Positions 1-8,267 of a DNA stretch of 41,721 nt are shown in pieces. The notes under the pieces are model-generated. The model searched no databases, had not been told where the DNA came from, and saw only the letters and a list, made by a program, of their open reading frames with translations. The DNA is from Streptomyces sp. Ru62 (GTDB lineage: Bacteria > Actinomycetota > Actinomycetes > Streptomycetales > Streptomycetaceae), in assembly GCF_002920615.1 (NCBI RefSeq), contig NZ_PQSU01000054.1, positions 1-41,721 of the forward strand. Direction: 5' to 3'. Positions within the stretch are counted from its first letter, which is position 1, and each line of letters starts with the position of its first letter. A program made the position numbers and the translations under genes.

Positions 1-21
1 GACAACGGCTAACACAATGAG

Positions 22-597
22 GTGGCGGAGCCGTGGTATCCGTGTCCGGACGGGGAGTTGAGCGTTGTCCGATCCGTGGGGGCATCACCGTGGATCGCTG
101 GGGTTCGGTTCGGGGATGACGTGCTGGCGACGGCTGCGGGACTGGAACGAGGCCGGGGTCTGGCAACGACTGCTCGAGGTCCTACTCGCCGAGCTGAACA
201 CGGAACGGAAGCTGGACTGGCCCCGGTGCGTGGTCGATTCGTCGCACGTCAGAGCCCTGAAAGGGGGAGCCACACGGGTCCGTCACCGGTCGACCGGGGT
301 CGGGTCGGCCGACCCCGCCGCAGAGCCGTCACGCTCTACGTGGACCGCGGCTACGACCATGACTGTTACCGCAAGGAGGTCCGCGCCCGGGGCGTGGTAC
401 CCGCCATCGCACGGCGCGGCACGGAGCACGGCTCCGGCCTGGGGGTCTACCGGTGGGTGGTCGAGCGAACCTTTGCCTGGCTGCACGGCTTCCGCCGGTT
501 ACGCGTGCGCTAGGAACGACGAGCAGACATCCACGAAGCGCTCCTCAGACTCGCCTGCTGCCTGATCACCCACCGACAACTCAAGGCTCTGCGCTGA
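22..597 (+). pseudogene. IS5-family transposase remnant
   Basis: Broken DDE transposase of an IS5-type element. The family signature is spread over two frames. One frame carries TCWRRLRDWNEAGVWQRLLE and WPRCVVDSSHVRALKGG at about 115-270. The other carries LYVDRGYD, then VVERTFAWLHGFRRLRVR, then ERRADIHEALLRLACCLI down to TGA at 595-597. At 511-513 a TAG stands where the family has a Trp codon. At least one frameshift, an internal deletion and a nonsense change are therefore needed to explain it. I see no terminal inverted repeats. The start is nominal. It cannot encode a working transposase. Confidence 0.8.
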
Positions 598-661
598 CAT
601 CGGAATGTAAGGCCGCTGGTCGCCCCGTGAATGTCCGTGGCCCATGCCATGATCCGGCCCC

Positions 662-1192
662 ATGACTGACCGTTCACTTTCACCCGCCTGGCTGGCCTCG
701 TGGACAGACAGAGTCTCCGGAACCCTCACGGCAATGACAGGCGAGTTCGAGCGGCGGCACGGCTTTCCACCAGGCACCAACGAGGTCCGGCCGGCCAGTC
801 GCGACGATCAAGCTGCGGCTCGCACGCTTGCCCAAGTGAGCCTCATCCCGGCTGATCTGATCACCTTCTACGACAGCATCGGCCACGTCACCTGGGATGA
901 CGTGGGCAATGGCTATTTCATCGACTCGGCAGGTGACGTCCTTCTGCGACTCCAGGAGTACGGCTTTGTCACCGTCGGCGCGGATCTACAGGTCCAGGGT
1001 CTGGTCATCGGCTCGACCGGCGGCGGCCTGTCCTACATCGCGGGCGCTGATGGGTCGGTTCATCGGACGCGGATGGCGTCGCTGGACGAGCCAGAGCTCG
1101 ACAAGGTAGCCGATGACCTGCGGCAGTTTCTGGAACTGCTGGAGCGATCGCTGACACGGTTCGTCGCCGACGGCGAGCCGGGATCTCTGTAG
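662..1192 (+). CDS. SUKH (SMI1/KNR4) family protein, probable immunity protein
   Basis: An intact 176-residue protein. The order of a helical N-terminus, then ADLITFYDSIGHVTWDD, a strand-rich middle with GLVIGSTGGGLSYIAGADG, and a C-terminal helical tail fits the SUKH (SMI1/KNR4) fold. SUKH proteins in bacteria are mostly immunity proteins against polymorphic or contact-dependent toxins and act in the cytoplasm. No toxin gene lies beside it, so it may be an orphan immunity gene; the neighbours are IS debris and a DUF6233 remnant. ATG at 662 is the first good start, but no strong Shine-Dalgarno sequence precedes it. The family call rests on pattern alone. Confidence 0.7.
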   Translation: MTDRSLSPAWLASWTDRVSGTLTAMTGEFERRHGFPPGTNEVRPASRDDQAAARTLAQVSLIPADLITFYDSIGHVTWDDVGNGYFIDSAGDVLLRLQEYGFVTVGADLQVQGLVIGSTGGGLSYIAGADGSVHRTRMASLDEPELDKVADDLRQFLELLERSLTRFVADGEPGSL

Positions 1193-1193
1193 G

Positions 1194-1433
1194 TCAGCCT
1201 GCCAGGCCAATTCTGTTGGCCGCTGTGAAGCCGGCGATGCCGAGAGCGGTGTCGGGGCGGCAGTGGCTGCACGCGCAGGTGCCGTCGGCGAGCAGCCGGC
1301 GGGCCTCGTCCGGGCCGACGGGCCGGTGCCGTTTGCCCGCCATGTAGCAGGTTCCCCGGTGGACCCGCACGGGCGGCGGGCCGAGCGACGGCACGAATGT
1401 CGTGCCTGCCGGATGGACCTGGGGCACCCCCAA
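1194..1433 (-). pseudogene. DUF6233 protein, C-terminal fragment
   Basis: The C-terminal half of a DUF6233 protein, a small family of unknown function common in Streptomyces. The signature is clear: VHRGTCYMAGKRHRPVGPDE, then EARRLLADG and CSHCRPDTALGI. The usual N-terminal helical part, rich in Arg and Glu, is missing; upstream of VRVHRG the frame carries unrelated sequence. It ends two bases after the SUKH stop on the opposite strand, so the two are convergent. It is one of four DUF6233 copies in the window. The conserved C-x(n)-CxxC spacing suggests metal binding, but that is inference. Confidence 0.72.
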
Positions 1434-1639
1434 GGCAGCCGTCTATTGGTGGATGCATCACGACCCCCAGAACAACTACGCCAACAACAGGCACGCAAAG
1501 CCATCCTCGACCCTCGATTCAAGGACGCAGGTCCCGGTGCCGGCCGCTCCACTGATCGCTTCGGCAACCGCGCTGCGACCTCTATCTTCATGTTCGGAGT
1601 CCGCTGATCCCGGCGCGCTCAACATCAGAACGGCCCATG

Positions 1640-2000
1640 ACGGAGGCGGTCCGGGTGCCCCAGACCGGGACGCCCCGGTGTCCGTCCCGGTCACGTCCTG
1701 GGCGACAAGAGCTACAGCTCGACAGCGATCCGGACCTGGCTCCGCCGGCACGGCATTCCGCACACGATCCCAGAGCGGGCCGACCACGTCCGCAAGCCGA
1801 CCAGGTCCGCAATCCGGCCCGGCGCGGCACCCGGGGTGACCGCCCGCCGGCCCTCGACCGCGACGTCTGCAAGCTCCGCAACGGCGTGAACGGCGGTTCA
1901 ACCGCCTCAAGCAGTGACGCGACACCGCCACCCGCGACGACAATGCCGCCCAGTCCTACGAAGCGACCGTCACCCTCGCCTCACTCCTGATGTGGCCCGG
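1640..2000 (+). pseudogene. IS5-family transposase remnant, C-terminal part
   Basis: Out-of-frame pieces of another IS5 transposase. GHVLGDKSYSSTAIRTWLRR followed by HGIPHTIPERADHVRKP lies at about 1690-1800. RERRFNRLKQ, an in-frame TGA where Trp is expected, and NAAQSYEATVTLASLLMWPG lie at about 1890-2000. These correspond to the C-terminal DDE region (the ERxFNRLK motif holds the catalytic Glu). The N-terminal domain is absent and more than one frameshift has accumulated. The sequence differs from the remnant at the left edge, so it is a separate insertion. Confidence 0.72.
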
Positions 2001-2042
2001 CATGCGACGACAGGCCCTGAGGGAACGTCGTGGTGGCCGGAT

Positions 2043-2204
2043 TCAGACGATCTTGAGAGTGGTGCCGCTGTCCTCGAGTGCCGTGGTCTCGTCGGCGAGC
2101 GCTGGTGTCGGTGACGAGGACGTCGACCGAGGTGGAGGGTCCGACGTAGGCGTGTGCGGTGCGGCCGAGTTTGCTGCCGTCGGCGGCGGCGATGACGCGA
2201 CGTG
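2043..2204 (-). pseudogene. DeoR-family regulator, C-terminal tail fragment
   Basis: On the minus strand the text reads RVIAAADGSKLGRTAHAYVG, then STSVDVLVTDTSA, and after a one-base frame change ADETTALEDSGTTLKIV and a stop. This matches the end of the sugar-phosphate-sensing domain of DeoR regulators, where an ADGSK(L)GR motif precedes a VDVLVTD strand. The HTH and most of the sensor domain are missing. It is a gene relic next to IS debris and is not expected to function. Confidence 0.6.
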
Positions 2205-2311
2205 CCCCCCACCATGATCAGAACAGCGGGGGTCGCCCTACCGGCACGGATGAGCCCGACTTCTCCCGAGGAGCCGTAGACGGGCCGACAGAACGCGCTC
2301 GGGTGAGATGG

Positions 2312-2506
2312 TCACCGGGGCGGCCGGGTGACGAACGGGTCCGGGAACGGGGCCGTCGGGGCCGTACGGTGCCGGTCGACCCTCGCGCGGCGGGCGGACT
2401 CCTCGTCGCGGTGGACCCAGATGCTCACAGCGCCACTGGCCAGGACCGTCAGCACGATCGACAGCACCGTCAGCAGGGCCGTTCGGGATCGTGCGGGGCT
2501 GCTCAC
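2312..2506 (-). CDS. small single-pass membrane protein, possibly truncated
   Basis: A 64-residue product with one clear hydrophobic segment near residues 10-32 (ALLTVLSIVLTVLASGAVSI) followed by a charged, Arg-rich tail. Its GTG start overlaps the TGA of the upstream gene by four bases, so it is translationally coupled and probably made with that protein. The tail ends abruptly in RPPR and debris follows directly, so the gene may have lost its 3' part. Function unknown. Confidence 0.5.
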   Translation of the reverse strand: MSSPARSRTALLTVLSIVLTVLASGAVSIWVHRDEESARRARVDRHRTAPTAPFPDPFVTRPPR

Positions 2507-3150
2507 AGTCCCCCCAGCACTGTTCTCGCTACGGCCACGGAAACCTTGCGGGCACGCTCCGGGCTGCTCGGCTCGGCGGTGTAGTCGACGGTGAGGACGT
2601 CCTTACCGAGCAGGACGGTCAGCTGGGCTCTGGCTCGGACCCCGCGCTGCCCGGGCGGGGAGGCCGGCTCGGAGCGGGTCTCCTCGTATGCCTTCTGGCC
2701 CAGGCCGGGTACCTCGCGGGGCGTTCCGCCGTCGCCACGGTCGTACTCCTCGGACCAGTTGAAGGCCTTTCGGGCTTCGTCCCAGCCGTCGCCGTGGCGG
2801 GTGGTGCCGTGGCGGTCCAGCCCGACACGCAGCCGGCCGTAACGGCCGCCGTCCTTCATCCACGCGTCACCGCTCGTCATCTCGCACTCGGCCTCGTTGC
2901 GCACGTCGCTCCGGGGGAGGGTCCGATGCGTCGTACGGCGCAGCGGAACGATCCTGCTCGCGTCCTCGGCCGGGATCAAGGAGCACAGATCGCGCGGGGC
3001 CGCGTCGGCGGTACCGGTCCCACTCAGGAACGCGCCCGCCATGATCCAGCCGAAGACTGCAGCGCCGACGACGCCCACGGCGACCCCGCCCCTGCCCACC
3101 CAGCGCGAATACGTCTGCAGCCGTTCCCGCTCGTCCCGTTCCGGGCTCAC
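2503..3150 (-). CDS. membrane-anchored extracytoplasmic protein, DUF3558-like
   Basis: A 215-residue protein. Residues 1-17 are charged, residues about 18-45 form a transmembrane or uncleaved signal segment (GGVAVGVVGAAVFGWIMAGA), and the rest is extracytoplasmic. The outer part begins DLCSLIPAEDASRIVPL and has a second Cys in EAECEMTSGD, then RLRVGLDRHG and a C-terminal LTVDYTAEP strand. The two-Cys layout and C-SLIPAED opening resemble DUF3558-type lipoproteins of actinomycetes, but there is no lipobox Cys, so it is probably a membrane-anchored relative. It forms a two-gene operon with the overlapping small membrane protein downstream. No enzymatic residues are recognised. Confidence 0.62.
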   Translation of the reverse strand: MSPERDERERLQTYSRWVGRGGVAVGVVGAAVFGWIMAGAFLSGTGTADAAPRDLCSLIPAEDASRIVPLRRTTHRTLPRSDVRNEAECEMTSGDAWMKDGGRYGRLRVGLDRHGTTRHGDGWDEARKAFNWSEEYDRGDGGTPREVPGLGQKAYEETRSEPASPPGQRGVRARAQLTVLLGKDVLTVDYTAEPSSPERARKVSVAVARTVLGGL

Positions 3151-3242
3151 TATCGCCCACCCCTGCCCGGGATTGTGGCACAGAGGGCCTTCGCGCGCTA
3201 CGGATCACCAGCAGCGGCCGGGCCGAAAGAGAAGGAGGGCCC

Positions 3243-3407
3243 ATGAGTGAACTGGGCTTGGTGCACCAGCGCCAGACGGGAAGCGGCTCCTCCCCGGCCC
3301 CCGTCCCCGCGCCGCTGGACCGCGGGGCCGGTGTCCGTCGTGGCGCGTCGGATGGCGCGGCGCTGGGCTGCCGTTCTTGCCCCCAGATGCCGTCGTCCTC
3401 CCCATGA
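3243..3407 (+). CDS. possible small protein with a strong ribosome binding site
   Basis: ATG at 3243 follows GAGAAGGAGGGCCC, one of the best Shine-Dalgarno sequences in the window. The frame gives about 54 residues starting MSELGLVHQRQTGSG, Pro/Ala-rich, ending at TGA 3405-3407. It is divergent from the DUF3558-like gene, so the start region may be genuine. Its 3' half overlaps the WhiB remnant on the other strand, suggesting that the original gene was cut there. No family recognised. Confidence 0.3.
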   Translation: MSELGLVHQRQTGSGSSPAPVPAPLDRGAGVRRGASDGAALGCRSCPQMPSSSP

Positions 3408-3610
3408 TCGAGCGTTCAGATACGGCAGGCGACGATGACCGGACAACGGCGGCAGATCGCCCCGGCCAGCGCGGTCTCTGTCCCGGGAGCCGCGAGGGCG
3501 GAGAGCGGAAAGATGATGTCGGGATCTTCGCCGACGCACACCGCTTGATCACGCCAGTCGGAAGCTGCCGGGCGCCCACGGGACGAGCAGGTCATCATGC
3601 GCCTCTTCAT
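3330..3610 (-). pseudogene. WhiB-like (Wbl) regulator with internal stop
   Basis: WhiB-type iron-sulfur DNA-binding protein remnant. DWRDQAVCVGEDPDIIFPLS supplies the first cluster Cys, and ICRRCPVIVAC supplies the other three in the CxxCxxxxxC spacing. An in-frame TGA follows CRI, after which the reading frame continues TLDHGEDDGIWG, the G-[IV]-W-G turn typical of Wbl proteins. All four Cys codons are therefore present, but the DNA-binding tail is cut off by the stop. The original start is probably one of the Met codons near 3598-3610. Confidence 0.72.
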
Positions 3611-3729
3611 GGCCGTCTGCGGCTAGGGCGGAGCGGCTGCGGCGCAGCACTCCGCAGCGCCACAGTCCCAGCTGCGCTCGCGCAACTGTCGCTGGCTGCC
3701 CGAGGAAGCCAGCCTGCGCGTACACGGCC

Positions 3730-4010
3730 ATGTGAAAGTCAATCAGCTCGGGGCTACAGACGCTGGACAACGCCGCCCGTCTCAGCGGATCTGGGTGCAG
3801 CGCCTTGTCAGGGTGCGCGGTGTGGACGTAGCGGACGGCGGTGCCGGGATGGATGCCGAACAGGTGCACCAGGTGTATCGGGTCGCGGTTTGGGGCCACG
3901 TCCAGTACGTGGCCGCTCCACATCTCACGCGGGGTGATTCCGGATTGGTCGAACGCGCGCCGCAGTGCGTAGTGACTGACGGGCGGGAGGGCGGGGTGGT
4001 GCGCTGAGTG
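3730..4010 (-). pseudogene. C-terminal remnant of a recombinase-like protein
   Basis: On the minus strand, VSHYALRRAFDQSGITPREM, then RDPIHLVHLFGIHPGTAVRY and VHTAHPDKAL read like the end of a tyrosine-recombinase-type helical domain in which LGHSSxxTTxxY has become FGIHPGTAVRY. The same pattern, with IGIQPRTAERF, ends the zinc-ribbon protein at 10.96-13.28 kb, so this may be the scar of a related element. The frame is fused to the I36 inhibitor remnant upstream and has no start of its own. The assignment is tentative. Confidence 0.4.
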
Positions 4011-4039
4011 CGTCGTCACCAGCAGGCGGTTACGAGGCG

Positions 4040-4477
4040 CCGCAGGGGGTGTGTTGTTGCGGAGGCCGTGAGTGGTGTCGTTGAGCTGGTAGGAACGCAG
4101 GTCGCTGATGGTGCCGCCGTCGCATCCGACACAGACGTGCCCGCCGAGGTAGTTGTCCTTCTGGTAGACGCGTGCGGTGCGGCTGCTGTTGTTGATGATG
4201 GAGCTGCCCGTGCCGCGGATGTAGTGGGAAGGTACCGCACCGAGCCGTCGACGGCGCGCTTGACGTAGGGCTGGCCGTTGAAGGTGATGTCGGGGTAGAT
4301 GCAGACGAAGCCGCGCGGGCACGCGATCTGGTCGCGGGCCACGGCGGCGGAGCCCGCAGCGGTTGTCGTGTGGGCGGGTACGAGGCCGGCCAGTGATGCG
4401 GCCAGAACGGCCGGGACGGCGGAGGCGAGCGGCGCTGACCTGCCGGTGCGGGGCCGTGGTGCGGGCAGAAGTCTCAT
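4040..4477 (-). pseudogene. secreted peptidase-inhibitor I36-like protein, frameshifted
   Basis: Starts MRLLPAPRPRTGRSAPLASA with a long signal peptide (hydrophobic AVPAVLAASLAGLVPA), then CPRGFVCIYPDITFNGQPYV and a VRYLP stretch. A one-base deletion near 4227 shifts the frame, after which HYIRGTGSSIINNSSRTARV, YQKDNYLGGHVCVGCDGGTI and SDLRSYQLND continue. The Cys-PxGxxCxY opening and the SSIxNN...V..Y pattern match the I36 family of small secreted Streptomyces protease inhibitors. With the frame restored, mature protein and Cys pairs look complete, so the inactivation is recent or a sequence error. A weak AGGACAGG precedes the start. Confidence 0.65.
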
Positions 4478-4940
4478 GGCATCGGCCTGTCCTGGCGGAA
4501 CGGTTCGCCATACCACTTCGCGTCCATGCTCATTCAGACGAGCGAGTCCGCACTGGTCAGCGCTCGACGGTGCCTGAATCTCCCACAGATAGCGCAGGTT
4601 CGTACCGTGGCGTCTTCCGAGAGAACCTGGCGACATACACGCCATGTTCGGCAGTCGGCGAGGTAATCGGGACAGTTGTCGCCCGCGACGTGCCTAGCGG
4701 GGCGACGGTGACGGGCTGATGCCGACGAGGTCTGAAGGCCAGCCGCCCGGCCACCCACACGGCGGGCTCCCGCCCCGGGATCCGGAGCAGGAGCTCTCGC
4801 CTATCTGAGCGAACTCGAAAAGCACACGTCACCCGAACGCTCGTCGTCGGCGGCGATTCGCCGGCACACCGTCACGCACTTCGGCGCTGCCAAGTCCATG
4901 CGCGGACCTTCCAGCCGGATGATCAAGCGACACTGTGCTC
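4478..4940. other. intergenic stretch without a recognised gene
   Basis: About 460 bases between the I36 remnant and the secreted-protein gene. Open frames exist on the minus strand (for example the frame reading ATTVPITSPTAEHGVYVARF near 4640-4700), but none has a good start signal or a recognisable family. I see no hairpin with a terminator-like tail, repeat or RNA gene in it. Confidence 0.4.
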
Positions 4941-5384
4941 CTATACCCCGAACCAGCTCGAGCAGTTGCTGCTGACGCCACCGTTGCACACCTTGAACCG
5001 CGCGTTGAAGCCGGAAGCATTGGTGGCGAAGTAGATGGGAGCCGGCGGCCCGTTGTAGCCGTTGCTGTTCCGTGCCGCCTCCGTGGTCGGCCCCCAGGTG
5101 CCGGAGGGAGTGAGTGCCTGTACGTAGAGTCGCGGACCAAGTCCGTCCTTGGCGTAGTCGTGCAAGTAGCCGTCGATGACGATTCCTTCGGAATTTTCGC
5201 CAGTACCTACGACGCAATCGACGTCGAATTCGGCGTAAGCGCCCCCGTCTGAGGACCAGTCACCGGTACTGCCGCAATACGAAGCCGCTGAGGACTCTTG
5301 GGCCTGGGCAGGCACAATGGCGATACCGAGAGCCATGACGGCACCAGCAACACCCGTGACCACCGAAATCCTGCTTACTTTCAC
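4941..5384 (-). CDS. small secreted protein
   Basis: A 147-residue exported protein. The GTG start at 5384 is preceded by GAGAGGAAGAAATC. Residues 1-28 are a Sec signal peptide (KVSRISVVTGVAGAVMALGI, then AIVPAQAQES with an AQA cleavage site). The mature part has four Cys (SYCGSTGDW, VDCVVGTG, FKVCNGG, SNCSSW) that could form two disulfides, and is rich in Gly, Ser and Asn. Related short secreted proteins are common in Streptomyces and have no assigned function. It is convergent to nothing and divergent from the XRE/lectin gene. Confidence 0.75.
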   Translation of the reverse strand: MKVSRISVVTGVAGAVMALGIAIVPAQAQESSAASYCGSTGDWSSDGGAYAEFDVDCVVGTGENSEGIVIDGYLHDYAKDGLGPRLYVQALTPSGTWGPTTEAARNSNGYNGPPAPIYFATNASGFNARFKVCNGGVSSNCSSWFGV

Positions 5385-5642
5385 GATTTCTTCCTCTCTT
5401 CAGGAGACGGATCCTGTGCTTTCCGCACGGACTTATCCACCTCGCCGGACAGGTCAAGCCGTGGCCGCTGGCGGGTCGCGGGCAGAGGATCGTCTTCCCT
5501 TGCCAGCCCTGGTTTCAGCGGTTCGCCATACCCGCTGCCGGATCACCGCCGCGTCGCGTGTCTCGCCGGGCCTTCACAACGGTTCGCCCGGCTGGGCACA
5601 ACAAAGGCTGCCCACCGTCGTCGGGCCGGGGCAAGGCCGACC

Positions 5643-5704
5643 ATCTGTCCCGGACAGATGTGGACTGTCCGGGCTGGTCAGTGGCCTGTCCGGATCGTGT
5701 CCGG
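5643..5704 (+). promoter_or_regulatory. operator-like palindrome and TGTCCGG direct repeats
   Basis: A perfect 8-1-8 palindrome (ATCTGTCC C GGACAGAT, 5643-5659) is followed by TGTCCGG at 5666-5672, 5687-5693 and 5698-5704. The three direct copies start 21 and 11 bases apart, about two and one helical turns. The array ends about 55 bases before the XRE/lectin start, so it may be an operator, perhaps for that protein itself. Role inferred from position and symmetry. Confidence 0.45.
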
Positions 5705-5758
5705 CAGATGCGGTCCTGGCGGAAACCGTCGTTGCGTCGGTTTCAGCACGGCGCCAGG

Positions 5759-6742
5759 ATGACGCTCATGACGAGCCAGAGGGAAGTGTCGCCGCATACG
5801 GTCCGGGATGCCGCCGGCTTCGTCGAGGTGATGAAGCAGCTCAAGGATCAAACGGGGCTGACATATCGCCAGCTGGAAGAGCAGGCGGCCCGCAATGGCG
5901 ACGTATTGGCACGCAGCACGCTGGCGGACGTCCTTCGACGGTCGAGCCTGCCACGGCCCGATGTACTGGCCGCGTTCGTCCGAGCGTGCGGGGAGGGACA
6001 GCACGTTGGCTCCTGGTTGGACGCCCGGGATCGCATCGCCGCGATATCCCCGGCAGCGTCCGGCACAAAGCCAGGGGCCAGTGGCGAGGGCGAGGGCGAC
6101 GCGGGGATCGGCGCTCCACCGGAAACCGAAGAACCCACGACATCGCGGCAGGGCCAGGGCAAGGGCCGCACGCTCGCAGTCGCGTCCGTGCTCATGATCT
6201 CCCTACTCGGTGCGGCCACCTGGGGGTTACTCTCCCGCTCCTCCCACGACTCCGGTGATCCAAGCGCACTGGCCAGGACTCCTGCCGACGGCTGGGTCAC
6301 TATCCGCCCCGCCCGCAATCCCGACCTCTGCCTGACAGACGGACGCGACCGCGATGGCGCCTACGCCAGCGCCGTCGCCGTCCAGCTCCCCTGCGCTCAT
6401 GCCACCGTGCCGCGCACCTACCTGGAACCGGCCGGCGGAGGCATTTACCGCATTCAGTGGCACCACCCCCAGGAAGGCAAGGGGTGCTTGACCGTCATGT
6501 CCACCGGCCCGGTCAAAGGCATGCTCGAACCCCGCAACGACTGCACGCACGCGACCCTGTTTCGCCTGGAACCCGCGGCTAACGAAGGCGCTGGGGGTTT
6601 CCGGCTTCGCCCGTCCACCAGTGGCCGGTGCATAGGCATCGTCAACGGCGACACTGCTGAGGGAGCCGAAGCGGTCGAAGAACGATGCACTCGCGCAGCC
6701 GACCAGCAGTTCCTTGTTCGAACGAGTGGAGATGCCCAATGA
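5759..6742 (+). CDS. membrane-anchored XRE-type HTH protein with external beta-trefoil-like domain
   Basis: About 327 residues in three parts. Residues about 18-80 are a helix-turn-helix domain (KQLKDQTGLTYRQLEEQAAR, then STLADVLRRSSLPRPDVLAA). After a Gly/Glu-rich linker comes one membrane helix near residues 136-157 (TLAVASVLMISLLGAATWGL). The C-terminal part is Cys-rich with repeated NPDLCLTDG, GKGCLTVMS, SGRCIGIVNG and QQFLV units, which suggests a ricin-type beta-trefoil lectin fold outside the cell. It could couple binding of an external sugar or wall component to DNA binding inside. ATG at 5768 is an alternative start with a slightly better AGGA spacing. An operator-like array lies just upstream. 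Confidence 0.7.
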   Translation: MTLMTSQREVSPHTVRDAAGFVEVMKQLKDQTGLTYRQLEEQAARNGDVLARSTLADVLRRSSLPRPDVLAAFVRACGEGQHVGSWLDARDRIAAISPAASGTKPGASGEGEGDAGIGAPPETEEPTTSRQGQGKGRTLAVASVLMISLLGAATWGLLSRSSHDSGDPSALARTPADGWVTIRPARNPDLCLTDGRDRDGAYASAVAVQLPCAHATVPRTYLEPAGGGIYRIQWHHPQEGKGCLTVMSTGPVKGMLEPRNDCTHATLFRLEPAANEGAGGFRLRPSTSGRCIGIVNGDTAEGAEAVEERCTRAADQQFLVRTSGDAQ

Positions 6743-6887
6743 AGCCCTTCCAGCGGTGAGGTGAATACCGCCGGCCGCAAGATGCTGCTCGCCTTCGTCC
6801 GCGACGACGAAGGCACCGCCGTCGCCCGCGCCCTCGGACCGGACGCCACCGCGCGGTTATTCAACCGCGGCCTCACCCTGCGCCCGG

Positions 6888-7005
6888 AACACTGCGCCGG
6901 CTGAGCGAGCAGCTCCTGGATCGCGACGAAGGTTGCGTCATCGGTGGCCGCGACGTCCACCACCGCCAGGCCCGGCACCACCAGCGAGAAGCTGTGTCTG
7001 AGGCA
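6888..7005 (-). pseudogene. DUF6207 protein fragment
   Basis: The minus strand reads LVVPGLAVVDVAATDDATFV followed by AIQELLAQPAQCSG. This matches the core of DUF6207 (EPGLAVVEVAACDDETAFAL in the intact copy at 16.75 kb). The start, the usual WAT-TAD segment and the GEPGVRLxCYxD tail are absent, so it is a scrap of a second copy. Confidence 0.55.
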
Positions 7006-7267
7006 AGGAGGTAGGAGCCGTCCGTGAACGTTTTCTGGAAGCCGGTGGGGCGTTGGGGAGGCCCTCTTTGAAGCCGTATGCCATGTGCACGGCCTCTGTG
7101 CCGTTGGTGGGGTAAGTTCCTGTCCCGGACGGTGTCCACGTGATGCCGGCCAGACGGTGGCCAGAGCCCCGCCCGTCCACGGGTACGAGCCGTGGGCTCC
7201 TTGAGGACGAGACTCTGGCCTCGGTGGTGCGGCCTCAGCCCTCAGCTGAGGTCGCGGCCCTTTGACA

Positions 7268-7429
7268 TCACTTCCACTTGTCGTAGAAGTACGTAACGAC
7301 CAGCAGAACTTCGCAGGCCGCCGACACGGTGTCCGACCTGATGTGGAGTTGGACCGACCTCTTGAACCGGCTCCTCCATTCGATGTGCGCCTTGAAACCG
7401 TGGTCTTTCCCGGATCGACGGGACGGCAT
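7268..7429 (-). CDS. possible 53-residue protein
   Basis: A short minus-strand frame from ATG 7429 to TGA 7268, with sequence MPSRRSGKDHGFKAHIEWRS, then RFKRSVQLHIRSDTVSAACE and a hydrophobic, aromatic end VLLVVTYFYDKWK. Amphipathic composition looks protein-like, but the frame is open upstream of the ATG, so it may be the tail of a longer lost gene. No ribosome binding site or family recognised. Confidence 0.25.
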   Translation of the reverse strand: MPSRRSGKDHGFKAHIEWRSRFKRSVQLHIRSDTVSAACEVLLVVTYFYDKWK

Positions 7430-7931
7430 CTGAGCCGACCCCCCTTCAGCCGGGCGGGGAAGCGCCCCGCGTCGCTGAGAGCGTTCGCCGCGCCCCCAGC
7501 GGGTCTAGGCGCGCCCAATCCGCTCCGCGGAGAACGGAAGACCGTGAACTCCTCGGTTCCCAAGGACAGTAGAGACCTGCTCCCACCAGCGTCATTGGTT
7601 CTGAGGGGAATCTGAGCATCACGATCCGGTAGCAATCGGACGCGTTCCGTAGTCCTTGCATCCCGGACGCGTACCGGCTGGATAGCAGGAATCCCCGCAG
7701 CCGTAACCCCGCCTGGTGGCGTCCCCGCTGGTCAGCGTGACTTCCATAGTCCGCGCGCGTGTACACACAGATGAAGGCTGCTCCTCGTCGAGGGCGACAA
7801 CCATGTCGCCGCGGCCCGACTGCTGGCACGTGGCGTGAGGGGGCAGCCGTCGATGCCGACTCGTGAGAGGTGCCGGAGGCCAGGCGGACACGAAGCCATG
7901 CTTCGTACTCGATATATGGTTCACTGAGGGT

Positions 7932-8267
7932 ATGACACCTCTCCGGCTCACAAAGCCGCTGATCGCCGTCCTGAATGAACTGCTGGATGCGAAGAAGAAC
8001 GAAGAAGAGATCTGGGGCCTGGAGATCTGCCGGAAGGCCGACCTCGGCCCTGGCACCGTGTATCCCATCCTCGACCGGCTCACCGAACGCGGCTGGGTCA
8101 CCAGCCAGGAGGAAACCGGCCCGCACCCTGGTCGCCCCGCACGCCGCTTCTTCGAATTCACAGGCGCGGGACACGAGCACGCGACCCGCGCTCTGCAGAT
8201 GCGTGAGCTGAGTCGGACCAGACGAGGCCTGAAGCCCCAAGACCCGGGGCCTCAAGACGCCAGCTGA
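7932..8267 (+). CDS. PadR-like transcriptional regulator
   Basis: A 111-residue winged-helix protein. TKPLIAVLNELLDAKKNEEE, WGLEICRKADLGPGTVYPIL, DRLTERGWVTSQEE and GRPARRFFEFTGAG give the PadR order: helix 1, recognition helix with GTVYPIL, then the wing ending in the GRPARRxF/Y..T.xG motif. PadR proteins repress genes for stress or phenolic responses. Only the DNA-binding domain and a short C-terminal helix are present, so it belongs with the short PadR-s2 or minimal type. ATG 7932 has GAGGG just upstream and an AT-rich GATATATGGT about 20 bases before, a plausible -10 element. No co-transcribed target is visible. Confidence 0.75.
   Translation: MTPLRLTKPLIAVLNELLDAKKNEEEIWGLEICRKADLGPGTVYPILDRLTERGWVTSQEETGPHPGRPARRFFEFTGAGHEHATRALQMRELSRTRRGLKPQDPGPQDAS

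Larger units (their letters stand above)
6743..7931. other. debris region between the XRE/lectin gene and the PadR-like gene
   Basis: No intact recognised gene. On the plus strand 6775-6903 reads RKMLLAFVRDDEGTAVARAL and ends GLTLRPEHCAG-stop, coding-like but unrecognised. A DUF6207 scrap and a 53-codon minus-strand frame inside it are listed separately. A minus-strand frame at 7619-7804 (61 residues, starting MVVALDEEQPSSVC) is open but has no ribosome binding site. Confidence 0.4.
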
